A stretch of 64,000 bases of DNA from Sycon ciliatum (lineage: Eukaryota; Porifera; Calcarea; Leucosolenida; Sycettidae). The position numbers and the translations under genes are program-made. The stretch covers positions 47,432,490 to 47,496,489 of the forward strand of contig NC_088643.1 of assembly GCF_964019385.1 (NCBI RefSeq), given 5' to 3'. The notes under the pieces are model-generated. The model was not told the origin of the DNA, did no database searches, and was given only the letters and a program-made list of their open reading frames with translations. This document shows positions 21,101 through 33,100 of the stretch, piece after piece (positions within the stretch are counted from its first letter, which is position 1; the number at the start of each line of letters is the position of its first letter).

Positions 21101-23927
21101 CGACCAGCACAGTGATGACGTATGAAAGGCTTAGCTCCACCACAGAGAAGGTCGATCACTGCAAAAATTGGTCATTTTCAATTGGTTTATTGTATTCACG
21201 ATGTGAAAGAAGTGCTGTGTTCAATGCTGTTAGTGCTGTGAACTGTTTATCGGCCTTCTCCTGCATTTCCCTAGACTGACTGTGCCTAGGAAACGGTTCC
21301 TCTAGGAGAAGATGTTTGGTATTCGCCATCTCTCCTGAGACATTTTCAGCAAACTTTCAAAACTACGACATTATTTCATTCGTCAATCTCCACCACCCGT
21401 CGTCTCACCTGGCTTCAGAAGATGTTGCGAGAGATAGGAGGGTCGCCAGGAAGCATCACATCCATCTTCAGGAAGTGGGAAGAGCAAACGGCATGGTCTT
21501 TGGTTGGGGGAAATGCTGAACGTCTGATTCGTCCCAACCAAGATTTCAGCGTTTTGTTCGTCACTATTTTCGCTTGTCTGCTGATGTCTACGCACTCCAG
21601 CTTTCTCCTGTCGGTGTCACGTCCCAGTACACAACCGAGAGTACTACTAACAAACAGTTCACTGCACTAACAGCATTGAACACAGCCCTTCTATCACTTC
21701 GCGAATACAATAAACCAATTGAAAGTGATCAAATTCTGCGGTGATCGACCTTCTCTGTGGTGGACGCCTTTCATACGCCATCACTGCGCTGGTCGCTATG
21801 GTAACGTGAGCATACAATTTGTGATTTGGCAAGTTTGGCTTATCGTATGGAAGCGAGAGAAATGCCATTCGAACCGATATCAAATTGTCTTTCTTCTGGA
21901 CCGTACTCGAAAGATCGATGCACTTCCCCTCTAATGACACTAAAATAATAGCCACAGGAAAAGATATATCATTAGTCTGACACAGTCCTGGGCTATCCCA
22001 ATCAAAGTAAACGAAATCCTAGCTCGCTTATTCGAAATGCTCAAGTGGTCATTGCATGCAACACTGCATGGCGCGGTTGCCCGCGTTCACACTTGACATG
22101 CAGCCGTTTTGTACAACCCGCTCCTGATATCATTCCAGGGATGAATTTATTGTCATATTTTTGCATAGCAGTTTCTGCCATACAAAATCACAATTGTGTA
22201 GCAGTCTTTGATTTTGATTAGCATTTTTCTTTCAAGGTTGGGTGTTTACCACATTGTCCTTCTTGAGAGTGATGCCTGAAAGCCCATTTGCAAAAAGCGA
22301 CTGAATCATACATGTGCACGCAGATTGAGAGTGCCTGCACCACATATACTGCACTGTATGCATGTTACTTGACAGTACAGGCTAGGCATGGATGGTCTGA
22401 TTGTATCGCAGTTTTCTGCGAGTCACGGCGACTTTTGAGTAGCAGTTGATCGATTTTGCATAGCAAACTGCGATGCGATACAGGATAAATTCATCCCTGC
22501 ATTCGCTCCGACAACGGCACTGAGTTCCGCAACGCAATTGTGGAGTCATTGTTTACGCTTATGGGAGTGCGTGTTCAGCATGGTGCTGTGCACCATCCAC
22601 AGTCACAAGGATCTGCAGAGCGTGCGAATCGCACCCTGATCAGCCTGATCCGCAAGGTACTTGAGCCATCGTCCGACTGGAAGACGGATCTTGGCATGCT
22701 GCTGTTTTACTATCGAACACGCCCTCATAGTGCTACCGGTATATCGCCGATGATGGCCATGAGCGGCTGGCAACCGCCTCATTTGATTGTTGCAGGTGAG
22801 ACTGGAGCGAGTGACTTGAGCAGTTGGGCAGAGCAGTTGTCACGACGTTCTGCAAGAATTCGTGATATCGTGGATGAAGAGCTGTCTTCTGCCGATTTCG
22901 TGGAACACCCAGATCCCTGTCCGTATACAGTTGGCGAGGCCATTCTCCTGGAAGTGGGTGTGCGACGCCAGAAGCGTCTTCCTCCCTTTGAGTCTGGCTG
23001 GCATGTTTCTCGCATTATCTCTAAGTCAACTGTCGTGATTTCTAAGTCTGGCCGACTTGACAAAGTCATCAATATAGCCTCGATCAAGCCTGATCCCACT
23101 CCGGTAGCCGGCCCTGAGTGTAGTCTACAAGCCTCAGGAGATTGTAATGTCTCTGACAGTGAGACTGACGAGGGTGTGCGCATTGAAATCGATGCGGCAG
23201 TGGATGTCCCAGATCATGCTCCGCATGGCTTGCGGAATCGTAGCACTTTGCAAGCCCCTCATCGTTATCGTAACAATAATTTTTAAATGTACTGGAGTAA
23301 TGTTGTCAGGTGATGGAGTGAAGACGAAGAACTGTTTGTTTTTGACAACATGTTATTCAGTTGATTCGATATTTAATTCCTCTTTGTACTTCAATGTATT
23401 TCTGAACTGTACAACTGCTTCGCAGTACTTTCCGTTTTAGTAATAATTACGCTTCATCAATGTTCTCTTCGTTCAAGTATTTTATTATTTATCTTTTGAA
23501 TCTTGGTCTGTTGCGGACTGTGCACGTGTTTCTGTACATCAGTAGTATACGCTAGCGTTGTACATCTTGTATGATGACTTTGTACGTGCATGCATGCAGG
23601 CATGCCAGCTGGTATTTTCGGCGGATCTTTTTGGCTTTAGAGGTTGTTGGTCATGGAGGTTTGCTTCGACTTGTAATTCGTATTTTGCTCTCCCAATTTA
23701 TAATGATAATCTACTCGTGTAACCAATAATGGTTGTTCAGGTTGCGCTGATGTGTGGTTGCACGGGGGTGAACGAGCTAGTTTGGTAACAGGCCTTACAA
23801 AATACAGAGAGTTTTACTACGATAAAATAAGAATAAATTATCACTCAGCAAAATTCTCACCAGAGCGTTTCGGCTTGCGACGTCCTCGAGCACCTCCATG
23901 CCCTCCTTGCTTGTTGCCTTTACCCAT
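15122..23927 (-). CDS. TSR3: 18S rRNA aminocarboxypropyltransferase, 8 exons, about 291 aa
   Basis: Minus-strand exons: 23927-23861, 20549-20434, 19993-19831, 19447-19274, 18740-18671, 17360-17278, 17150-17105, 15278-15122. TSR3 adds the acp group of the hypermodified 18S rRNA uridine, using SAM, late in 40S maturation. The basic start [20 protein letters not shown] is typical. LAMW then joins [20 protein letters not shown] across a phase-0 intron. Other family blocks are [52 protein letters not shown] and [12 protein letters not shown]. The tail is acidic ([15 protein letters not shown]). Phases agree throughout if exon 7 ends at the GTAGGT donor (intron base 17104) rather than at GTGAGG four bases on. 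Exons 7-8 are less sure than 1-6. Introns hold several mobile elements. Confidence 0.92.
16184..16555. mobile_element. PIF/Harbinger-like MITE with TTA duplication
   Basis: TAGGCGATTCACACGACAGG and its inverted partner bound 372 bp. TTA flanks both sides (16181-16183 and 16556-16558), the TWA-type target duplication of PIF/Harbinger elements. It lies in the last TSR3 intron. Confidence 0.75.
17784..18239. mobile_element. MITE with long TIRs and TTA duplication
   Basis: GGCCACAACAAAAAGATTTC and its partner form TIRs of about 35 bp. TTA is present at 17781-17783 and 18240-18242. It lies in TSR3 intron 5 and has no coding capacity. Its ends differ from those of the TTA-flanked element at 16184-16555. 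Confidence 0.8.
21037..21860. mobile_element. large foldback, about 210-bp arms and 400-bp loop
   Basis: Left arm 21037-21248 begins CTCTCACTTCCATACGATAA; right arm 21652-21860 ends with its complement. The arms have diverged by scattered substitutions. The loop holds no recognisable protein. It lies in TSR3 intron 1. Confidence 0.75.
22136..22499. mobile_element. MITE inserted in the gypsy integrase fragment
   Basis: The ends CAGGGATGAATTTAT and ATAAATTCATCCCTG are inverted repeats. CATTC is duplicated on each side (22131-22135 and 22500-22504). Confidence 0.75.
22500..23286 (+). pseudogene. Ty3/gypsy integrase fragment (C-terminal part)
   Basis: An open frame from 22501 carries the second catalytic aspartate in RSDNGTEF, the glutamate in [10 protein letters not shown], then [15 protein letters not shown] and a chromo/GPY-like tail up to the stop at 23284-23286. 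The first catalytic aspartate is not in this open stretch. The same reading frame appears to continue left of 22136, across the inserted MITE. It lies inside TSR3 intron 1, antisense to that gene. It is a dead, incomplete copy; a 3' LTR may start near the TGTTGTCAGG at about 23301. Confidence 0.85.
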
Positions 23928-24579
23928 TTGCTAACAAGAAAAGGGTTGCCGGAGTCGATACAACTATCTTTGTACTAATTGTAGTTCCTAACTGGACCTA
24001 AGAAATGGGATCTTCTTTGTAGTTGAGTCGGTGGACTTCGAACACAGTGAGTTGTGAGATTTGACTGGCTACAATAGGCGCTACAATCATGACTCCCTGG
24101 TGACCATGGTGACTCATACTCAACATCATCATGACGTTTGCAGATTCAGTACCACAGTCACGTCACATGACATCGGGACAAAACTACAAAACTTCGTTCC
24201 CGTTCGTTCCTACGTAGATCCTGCGTTCGTGTGCGTTGGAGCTTGAAAATTCTCTTTCACTTTTTTTTACTTTTTAGATTTTGAGAAGGAGAACGTCTTT
24301 TGATTTTTGATTATCTCTTGAGCTTGACTGTCTTGTTGCATTTAGCAACGTCAATGTTACTGGTAGCTTTTGTTGGTTCCTTAGGTTTTGACAGACGACC
24401 CTAGTTATAGTAAAGGAGGCCATATTATTCCCTTTCCAGTTGATACCGTCACTGCTTCAGGTAACAGTTCTCAAATCGCTGAATTTTCTGGTTGAGAGTT
24501 GCTGCAGTGCGAACGAACTCATTGATCATTACTGGTTGTAGTGTAGTGCCGTCCTTTCGGCTCCAGTTCTCGGTTGAAA
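23928..24579. promoter_or_regulatory. shared intergenic promoter region, TSR3 / ZnT
   Basis: 652 bp separate the divergent start codons of TSR3 (minus) and the zinc transporter (plus). Both core promoters and 5' UTRs should lie here. I saw no clear TATA box at a fixed distance and cannot place the start sites. Confidence 0.6.
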
Positions 24580-27500
24580 ATGGCAGGGATTGTTAGCTGT
24601 TCTAATGCTAGCAGTCCGTCGCACCCTGGCTTAGAGGAGAGCCTGGAGCGCTCACTGTCAGATTCAGAAGTCACGCCGTTGTTGAGTGCGAGAGGGTCGA
24701 GCGCTGAGTATATTTCCTCGTCATTGATCAACGGAGCTAGAGCATTGCAGTCTGTCGGTGACGGAACTAATGAAGAGGTGGAGATTGCTGCACCCAGTCG
24801 CCTCATGAGACCCGTGTCAGTAGCTACAACTTCTAGTGTTGATGGACTGCATTGCCATCCCGACGGAGATGATGCAGCGCGCATTGCCAGCGTAAAGTCA
24901 GCAAGGAGAAAACTCATGATTGCGTCCGCCTTCTGTTTGCTGTTCACCGTGTCGGAGGCTGCAGGTAAAGTAACAGTCACTGCATCAATTTAGGCGTCCC
25001 TTTGCACTGTGCGAGCATTGAAGAAAGTTACACTTGCACTAGTACTGGTAGTTGCAGTTGAACTTCAATGCTGCTAGTCTTCTGGTGTGTGTTACCGAGT
25101 TGAATGGTATTGATGAGATGAGGTTGTGATACCTCCTCCTATCACCTATTCCGCATCTACTAGTAACTCATGGAAGTAATGGCATAAGTATTTGTACCCG
25201 GCTTGATAATGCCGAGTAGAAATCACAACAGACTGGGTCACTGTACAGTAAAACCTGTCAAGGCGACCACTCTGATAAGGCTACCACCCGCCCTACATTT
25301 GTAGGCTAGAGGACCACAAAATCCAGGATCAAAGGGTATCACTTCCACTTGATAGTGGGTACCACCTGTGCACCAGGACCTTTAAGATCTGTGAGCCGTC
25401 GGCTTAGACAGGTTTCACTGTACATATTATACAGTACTGCCGGGCGCCAAAGAACTGGGGGTCAGGGTTCTAGCCTAGCCCGTTTTTATTTTCAGCGAAC
25501 GCAGCAGTTTCGTTCTTTTTCGATGGTACAGTCTTACATGCACATTTATGCAGAGTTATACGTCTGAGTGTACATTATAGTGTACATTACGGTTTCCGTT
25601 CTTATCTGCAAAAATCCAGCCTAGACCGTTTTTAACCTTTTGAGCACGACGCTACCTGAATGCCTCCCCACGGCAACACCTGCAAAAGTGGCGTTTTTCC
25701 TATGAAAGTACTACCTGTTCAAGGATCGATAACTTTACCTTCCCTTGGACGAATTCCACGATCTTGAGCTTCCTGGAAAGGTCTTGAGACGAGGAGCAAA
25801 CTAGTTCCAAACTCAGCTCGGAGCGAAACTAAACGCCCATGCTACAGTCTGGCAAACTTCACCCACGCGCTCGACAGACTTGAGCACGGGCAAGAGACCA
25901 AATCCTCAGCTGCCATTTCGCCCTCCTTGCTCGTATCGAGCTCAAATTTTTTTTGAGGACTCCCGAGATCCGCCACCATCATTTGAATCTAGTTTCCATG
26001 GCAGCAGGCAGCGCAAAAATGATCGAAAATGATCGAAAATGCAAAATACGCGTTCTGCAGATCGCGCAAAAAATTCTCTTTGAATTTGCCGTGTCGAGTC
26101 GCATATCTCAACAACCCGGGGTCGTATCGCTTCGGCGATTGTTTCTATCACAAGCTGAGAGTTTTCTCTTCCAGATACATACTTCGATCGTGAGAATCGA
26201 CCAAGAATTGACTGAGTTACGATAGTTTGAAAGCACGCGATCCAGACAAATCGCGTATATGCGCGATGTACACTCAGGACGTAATATTACATCCTCCGTG
26301 GTGCAGTGGTATTCTGAATGACGTATTATTACGTCCTTCGTGCTGAACAGGTTAAAAATTGGTGAAATTCTAGCTTGGCCGTTCTTCGGCGCCCGTCAGT
26401 ACTATAGACATCACGCTGCGATTTTGGCCTACTCCACTTACTTTGTACTGCTTAGGGAGGACAAATTACTAGTACAGTGTGGTAGTACTGTATTGTCATT
26501 TGGGTACTAGCCAAGAGTGCATTGTGAAAATTAATGGTAGGGCTAAATTTTTAATATGCAGTGTAATGTAAATGTACCAGGCTGCTGTGTCCAGAGGCAC
26601 GGCGGGGCTGTGGCATTACTTTAACCTTAGCTGGTGTGGGGAGTGCCCGAAAGTTGATGGTGTCACTATATGCCGCCACACTATGTAAGTTCTTAAGTGT
26701 TCAGTGCAGTCTCTTACCAGCAATCCTCCATGTAGCGCACTCCATGATGAGCATAGCCAGTACTCTGCAGACTGCTGGTGCAGAGTGGTGGATTCCTGAC
26801 ACTGACGGTGGCTTATGCTGGCTCTGTAGAATTACCGTAAAAGTCCGTAAATAAGTACGTATTTACTTTCGAATTTAGTGACCACACCCGTACTAACTTT
26901 CGGGCGGGTACTGACTTTCGGGCGCGGACTAACTTTCGGACCCGACTTGTGTGTAGTGGAGAAGTCATTTTCATGTCGATGTACATGCTACATGCTGCAT
27001 GTGTTCACCATGCCGGTACTTATTTCGGGCAGTATGTTTATCTGGCTTGACTTGACTTCAACAGACAGAGCCAAAAGAATGAAGGGGGTATTTCTTTCGG
27101 GCAGGTACTTATTTACGGACTTTTACGGTATACTATTATAGACTATAGAATAGTACAATAGAATAGCTGGCAGGCATAGTGGGGGATGGTCTAAGACCAT
27201 GATTGAGAAACAGAGGGTACCAGGTTCAAGTCCTGCTTGGAAGCGGAAGGATTTTTCCATCCGTGCTGCGACCCACAGTTAATTGGGAACTCGTGGCCTG
27301 GCACGAGGAGAACATGGATGCAGTGAATGGGAGTTTCGGTCTTCGACCACTTTCTGGTGAGCTGATCTACTCACCTCCCACCGTTTTAGGAGCTGCATCT
27401 GATCCTTGAGGGGTGATGGCGTTCCTACGGATGCGGAAAACTCGGTTTCCAGCCGAGTCTCACGCGAACCGTGAAATACTAATAGTACAAGCTACACTGT

Positions 27501-30105
27501 GCGACTAGGAATGTAACAAATTATACATGGATTGAACTACCGAGCCACGGCGGCTCGGTATATTGTGTGCCTCCACGATTAATAATTTGAAACTAGGACG
27601 GAGGCAGAAAATATTACAAAAAAATGTCTAATATACGCATGCATCTACGCAAGAGTCACCACCAGCCAATTAGGACATGTGTCAAAGTATTGAACGTTTT
27701 CGTTCCCTTCTTGTCAAAATACTCAGGTTTCAGCAACACAGCAGAAGCAGACAAAGTCCACCGTGACGAAAGCAATATGCACTATAGAGGACTAGACTGT
27801 GCGACTAGGAATGTAACAAATTATAGTTGGATCGAACTACCGAGCCACGGCGGCTCGGTATACTTTCGTCACGGTGGACTTTGTCTGCTTTTGCTGTGTT
27901 GCTGAAACCTGAGTATTTTGACAAGAAGAGAACGAAAACGTTCAATACTTTGACACATGTCCTAATTGGCTGGTGGTGACTCTTGCGTAGATGCATGCGT
28001 ATATTAGACATTTTTGTAATATTTTCTGCCTCCGTCCTAGTTTCAAATTATTAATCGTGGAGGCACATAATATACCGAGCCGCCGTGGCTCGGTAGTTCG
28101 ATCCAACTATAATTTGTTACATTCCTAGTCGCACAGTCTAGTCCTCTATAGTGCATATTGCTTTCGTCACGGTGGACTTTGTCTGCGTCTGCTGTGTTGC
28201 TGAAACCTGAGTATTTTGACAAGAAGGGAACGAAAACATTCAATACCTTGACACATGTCCTAATTGGCTGGTGGTGACTCTTGCGTAGATGCATGCGTAT
28301 ATTAGACATTTTTGTAATATTTTCTGCCTCCGTCCTAGTTTCAAAGTACAAGCTACGTTGCTATTTATGTGCGAAAAGTGCTCGATACCGCGAGGGTAGA
28401 GCCAAATGCCACAAGTCAGCAATGGAACAAGTCTATTTATTTGCTGTTACTCTCAGTTTCATGGTTGTCTGAAGATTGGTGAATAACCGTGATACTTAAG
28501 AGTAACAGCAGATACTGTCAAGCGTGAAATTTTCGCGGCATTTTTAGTTCGCGTTTTCAGAATCCGGACAGGTTTGCGAGGTTTTAATTTTGCGATTGCA
28601 GAAAGGCATTCTTGCTACACCTGTGGCATTCTTGCTAAACCTTTCATGGATCTCCTTTTCGCGCTGTCTAAATTTCGCGATTTCCACACGGTCGCGAATT
28701 TCGCAGAAATTAGACCATCGCAATAATTTCACGGTTCACAGTAAACGAGAGAGCTTGGAAGCTCAGGGCCCTACGCTATGCTTTTTTGCCTAGCTCATCA
28801 TGCATGTTATTAGAACTGATGGAACTTTCTCTTTGGCCCCAACTTCGTTGCGGTCTTATAGTGTTTTACGTCGACCATGATGGCTACAATACCCAACCAT
28901 ACCACAACGAACTGATCAGCTACATCATTGTATTGCAAAAAGTTTCCATCTGTTCGAATAACATGCATGATGAGCTAGGCAAAAAAGCATAGCGTAGGGC
29001 TCTGAGCGAAATAAATAAACTTTCTCTTTGCATTCGAGGGTAATACGACACCGTTTTAAGACATAACCTGGGATTCGAACCCGCACTATCGTCCTGCATG
29101 CATTCCCCCGATACACTTCGCGTACATACTCATTCTTCCAAGTTCTTCAATTTATAATCTTGCATTTGACAGTCCTATTTGAATGCTAGTATTGTGGCCA
29201 GCTGTCTTTAATGGTACGGGACAGGTACGGGATAGCGCCAGGCATGCCGATGGCGCAAACAAACACGGAATTAAAGCTGTGTGGATCCTGGCTAGCGCCA
29301 GACGTTACTGAAATAACGTCTTTTGCATAGCTACGGGAATAAATAGCCTTGTTCCATTCCTGCCTTGTGTAGACTATTATGATAGTACATTTATCTGTGA
29401 TGGAATCATGTACGTTTGTGCTTTGTTGCATTTCTGTTTTGCTGATCCAGGTGGTCTGATATCCGGCAGTCTAGCACTACTTACTGACGCTGCACACATG
29501 CTGTCTGACTTTGCTAGCTTCCTCATTTCATTGTTTGCCATCTGGGTAGCCCAGAAGCCTGCCACGAAGTCAATGTCATTTGGTTTTTACCGTGCAGGTA
29601 CGCACCAGTTTGACCTGGTCAATAGAATACATAATTATACAATCATGTCCTTTGCTCTTCTGCCTGGAGTTCCTGAATTGTATCCCTGCGCGTGTCATTC
29701 TGTGTCTGTAAATTTGTTGTTACATGAAGCGAAACATCCGTCTTTTAGCTTATTCTTCGAGTGATGGGACTTGGCACATGTTCGGTACTCCGGAAGTGCA
29801 AGTCCCAAACAACTGCACTCGTGCGTACCGCACTGTATTCAAGTACTGATCGATTCGTTGCCTGCTCACTCCTCTGCGTCGTCATTGTTAGAAGCTTGTT
29901 GAAAAGCATGTGCAAGTATCTGCAACTGACAGCGGTGTCCTACCTCCTGAATACCACAGTCCAAAGAGCCAGGCACTACAAACACTATGTTGAGTCGGCA
30001 GTGTGCCTCTGCTTTATTTACGAGGCTGAATTTCACTTGTGACCATTGTGGCTTTTGCTAAATCTCCTTGGGCAATTTGCTACTGTACTTGCAGTGTTGT
30101 TTACA

Positions 30106-30147
<42 letters not shown>

Positions 30148-33100
30148 GTGTGTGGACTGCTGTTTTGCTTGGCATGTACAGAGGTCGTGGGTGCGTTGAC
30201 ATCTGTTTTCATCATTTGGATTCTCACCGGCGTCCTAGTTTACAAAGCCATTGAGCGTGTCCAGACTGGTGAACATAATATAAATGCGAAGGTCATGCTC
30301 ATCACTTCTGGATTCGGTGTTGCAGTCAATATTTTGTGAGTTAATTCGCTTGGGACATGGGTGTTGGCAAATTCAACATCGTTTCTGTTTGTTACAGTTG
30401 CTGTGTTTGCTGGTCAACTGAGGGTATGAGTACGAGCATGGCGGTCTATTCAGCATCGTTTCTGTTTGTTGCTGTGTTTGCTGGTCAATTGAGGGTATGA
30501 GTACGAGCATGGCTGTGTATTCAGCATCGTTTCTGTTTGTTGCTGTGTTTTCTGGTCAACTGAGGGTATGCGCATGAGCATGGCTGGCGATACACGATTA
30601 TACTTCAAAAAAGTATTTTGAATTGTGTGTTGCCGTTTTGTCTCTTCTCTTTGCCAACTATTTTCCCTTTGACAGACTTGGCTGCATTCTTCATCAGAGT
30701 GGAAGTGGGCACCTGCACTCGCATGGTGGTTCCAGTCATGGCCACAGTCATGGCTCTAGTAATAGCTCTGATGGCGGTGAAGAGAACATTAATGTCCGTG
30801 CTGCATTCATTCATGTGATTGGTGACATGGTACAGAGCGTTGGTGTTCTGATTGCAGCCTACATCATCTATTATTACGTAAGTATTAGTCAGTTGGTTCC
30901 TTGTACCAACTTTGATGTCGATGTGTGTTCCCGTGTGGCTGCTTGTGTTGGTGCATGGATTGTTGTACATATTTTCTCTTCTATAGTAGCGATGTCAGAG
31001 TGCCGTGCCACGTGACCTCCGCGCTTGTCGCTGGATTCCCTAGCAACCAGCTGAAATGATGGCACAAAAGGCCAGTACGGCAGAATGCCAGTCGCGGCCA
31101 GAGCGTGCAGTACTTGGCACGCGGGATATTCAAATGTGACCTGAAGACGTCAGTGACAAGCTTGGTCGTGACTATTGCCACGAAAATAGAAGATGAACTT
31201 TCGTATCCGCGTTTGTGCGGGCGCGCTGCGCCTACGGAGCTGGGAGTATGGCCGCCGACAAGTTAGCGTATGTTCAGTCGCCTTTTTCATCTCTTGCGCT
31301 GCCTGATACAGGTTTGATTTTAGTTCCATCGTGTTCCCCATCGTCCAATTTAGTTTGCTGCCAAGTTTCACCGGCGTATCACGCCGCGCACCAGACTTGT
31401 AGTATTTTTCGCGACAGGTACTCCATTGCTGGATACACCGCCATCATGAGTGTTCGTCCAGCAAAGGGACCGGCGGTGAAGATGTTTTGTCGAGTCTTGG
31501 ACTCAAGGAGGAGCAGCTATTGCAGGATAAGCCCCTGCCTAGCATGATCGGAAACGTTTCAAATGCATTGGTGTTAGAACTGATGAAGTTCAAAGCGGAC
31601 CACCACCAGGATCATAATCTACTTGTCGAACTCTTCTTGTCTTGGAGAATGGCCAAATCACAACTCATACTTCAGCTACTCTTCAACAGTCTTCTTGAAT
31701 TTCTCCAACAGTTTGCAGCAGCAACAAAAAAAAAACAGTACAGCTTCGGTATGTACATTTTGTACAGTGCGCAAGATTATTCATGAGCCGCGATCCCTGT
31801 TGTCAAGACCGATTTTGTGCCGTGGTGAGATCTGGTTTGTGTACAGTGAGGCATGGTGCTTTTCGACAATGGCGGCGCTTACCCCGCGCACTCTAAACTG
31901 GAATAAGTCCACTATATTTGCTCCGATTTGCTTCAAACTTTGCCAGTATACTCTACTTGTCTTCAGGAATCGGATGGTATTACAATATTTGCCCGATTCT
32001 CAAAACAGAAATTTACCCTGACATCGCTATCTACAGTAGTAACCACAGATCTCCATTACTAGCACATGTCCAGGGCATATTGAAATATTCCTGGGCTAGC
32101 TCAGTCTCTATCGTATGCGCTGTGCTTGTAATCTAAGCGCTGTAATAAGTGTGGTACTGATACATTAATTTTAGTAGAGAAATACGGGTGTATAATGTAG
32201 TCGTTAGTTTGTCCTGTGTCCTGGCCCATAGCCATTGGGCTTACGGACCAGAATGCAGTGCGATGCTGGCAGTGTGTGGATTGGTGCGCGCGCGCGTGTG
32301 TGTGTGTGTGCGTGTCCTGTGGGCCTAATTCCAAAATAATAAAATCTGCACCTGGCGCATAAGCTGCAGACTAGCGGCTTCAATGTTTTCCTTACAGGCT
32401 AAAGAAATTGGTGCATGTAGCCCAAAATGAAGCAAAAGTAGCTTGGGGCAACTGGGAAATATTTCTGTTTTAATACTGTAGAGTCCTAAAGAAGGTCAAA
32501 AGCCGTGTTAACCCTGCATAGGTCTTCTAGTTTACAGTACCCGCCACGTGCTATGTGTTATCACCAGCCATGTAGTGCCAAGTTTACATACAATGCATTG
32601 TGAACTGTTGTATGTCCTCATGCAGCCTCAGTACTCCATTGTCGATCCCATCTGCACGTTTCTCTTCTCCGGCTTGGTGCTTCTCACAACACTCTCCGTC
32701 TTCCGTGATGGCATTCATGTGCTTATGGAAGGTAAGGCATATGCTGATGACATGTTGTGTTCTTGGTGCTGCCTTAGGGGCAATTAGGGCGCATTCTGAC
32801 GAATGGGGAAGACGCGGCAGGTGGGAAAGTTTTCCTTGGGGTGTGCAGACTCCACTGTGGCCACTTCATCTTTCACACAAATATACACCACTACCCGAAA
32901 ACGGTCTCTCCGCTGCGAATTCTTCCGAATAAAATAAATAAATTCTATCCAAATTTTCGGGCCAATCCCACCTTCAGGAAAAATGTCATTTTCTTTTGAA
33001 GAATTCGTAGCCGAGAGACTGTTTTTGGGTAGTAGTGTATAATTGTGTCAAAGGTGGGAAACTTGTCATGACAAGACGGTCGCGTGCCGTTTCCAGATCG

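Noticed and set aside
24519..24980. 153-codon minus-strand ORF opposite ZnT exon 1
   Set aside because: It mirrors the coding exon, has no domain and would overlap the divergent promoter.
27863..28345. CRISPR-like repeat array
   Set aside because: The repeats are 185 bp and 68 bp, inverted as well as direct, in an animal genome. They form a foldback insertion, not a CRISPR.
29060..29090. Possible tRNA genes from B-box matches here and at 27227 and 41621
   Set aside because: The acceptor stems do not pair and no cloverleaf could be drawn; repeated copies fit SINEs better.
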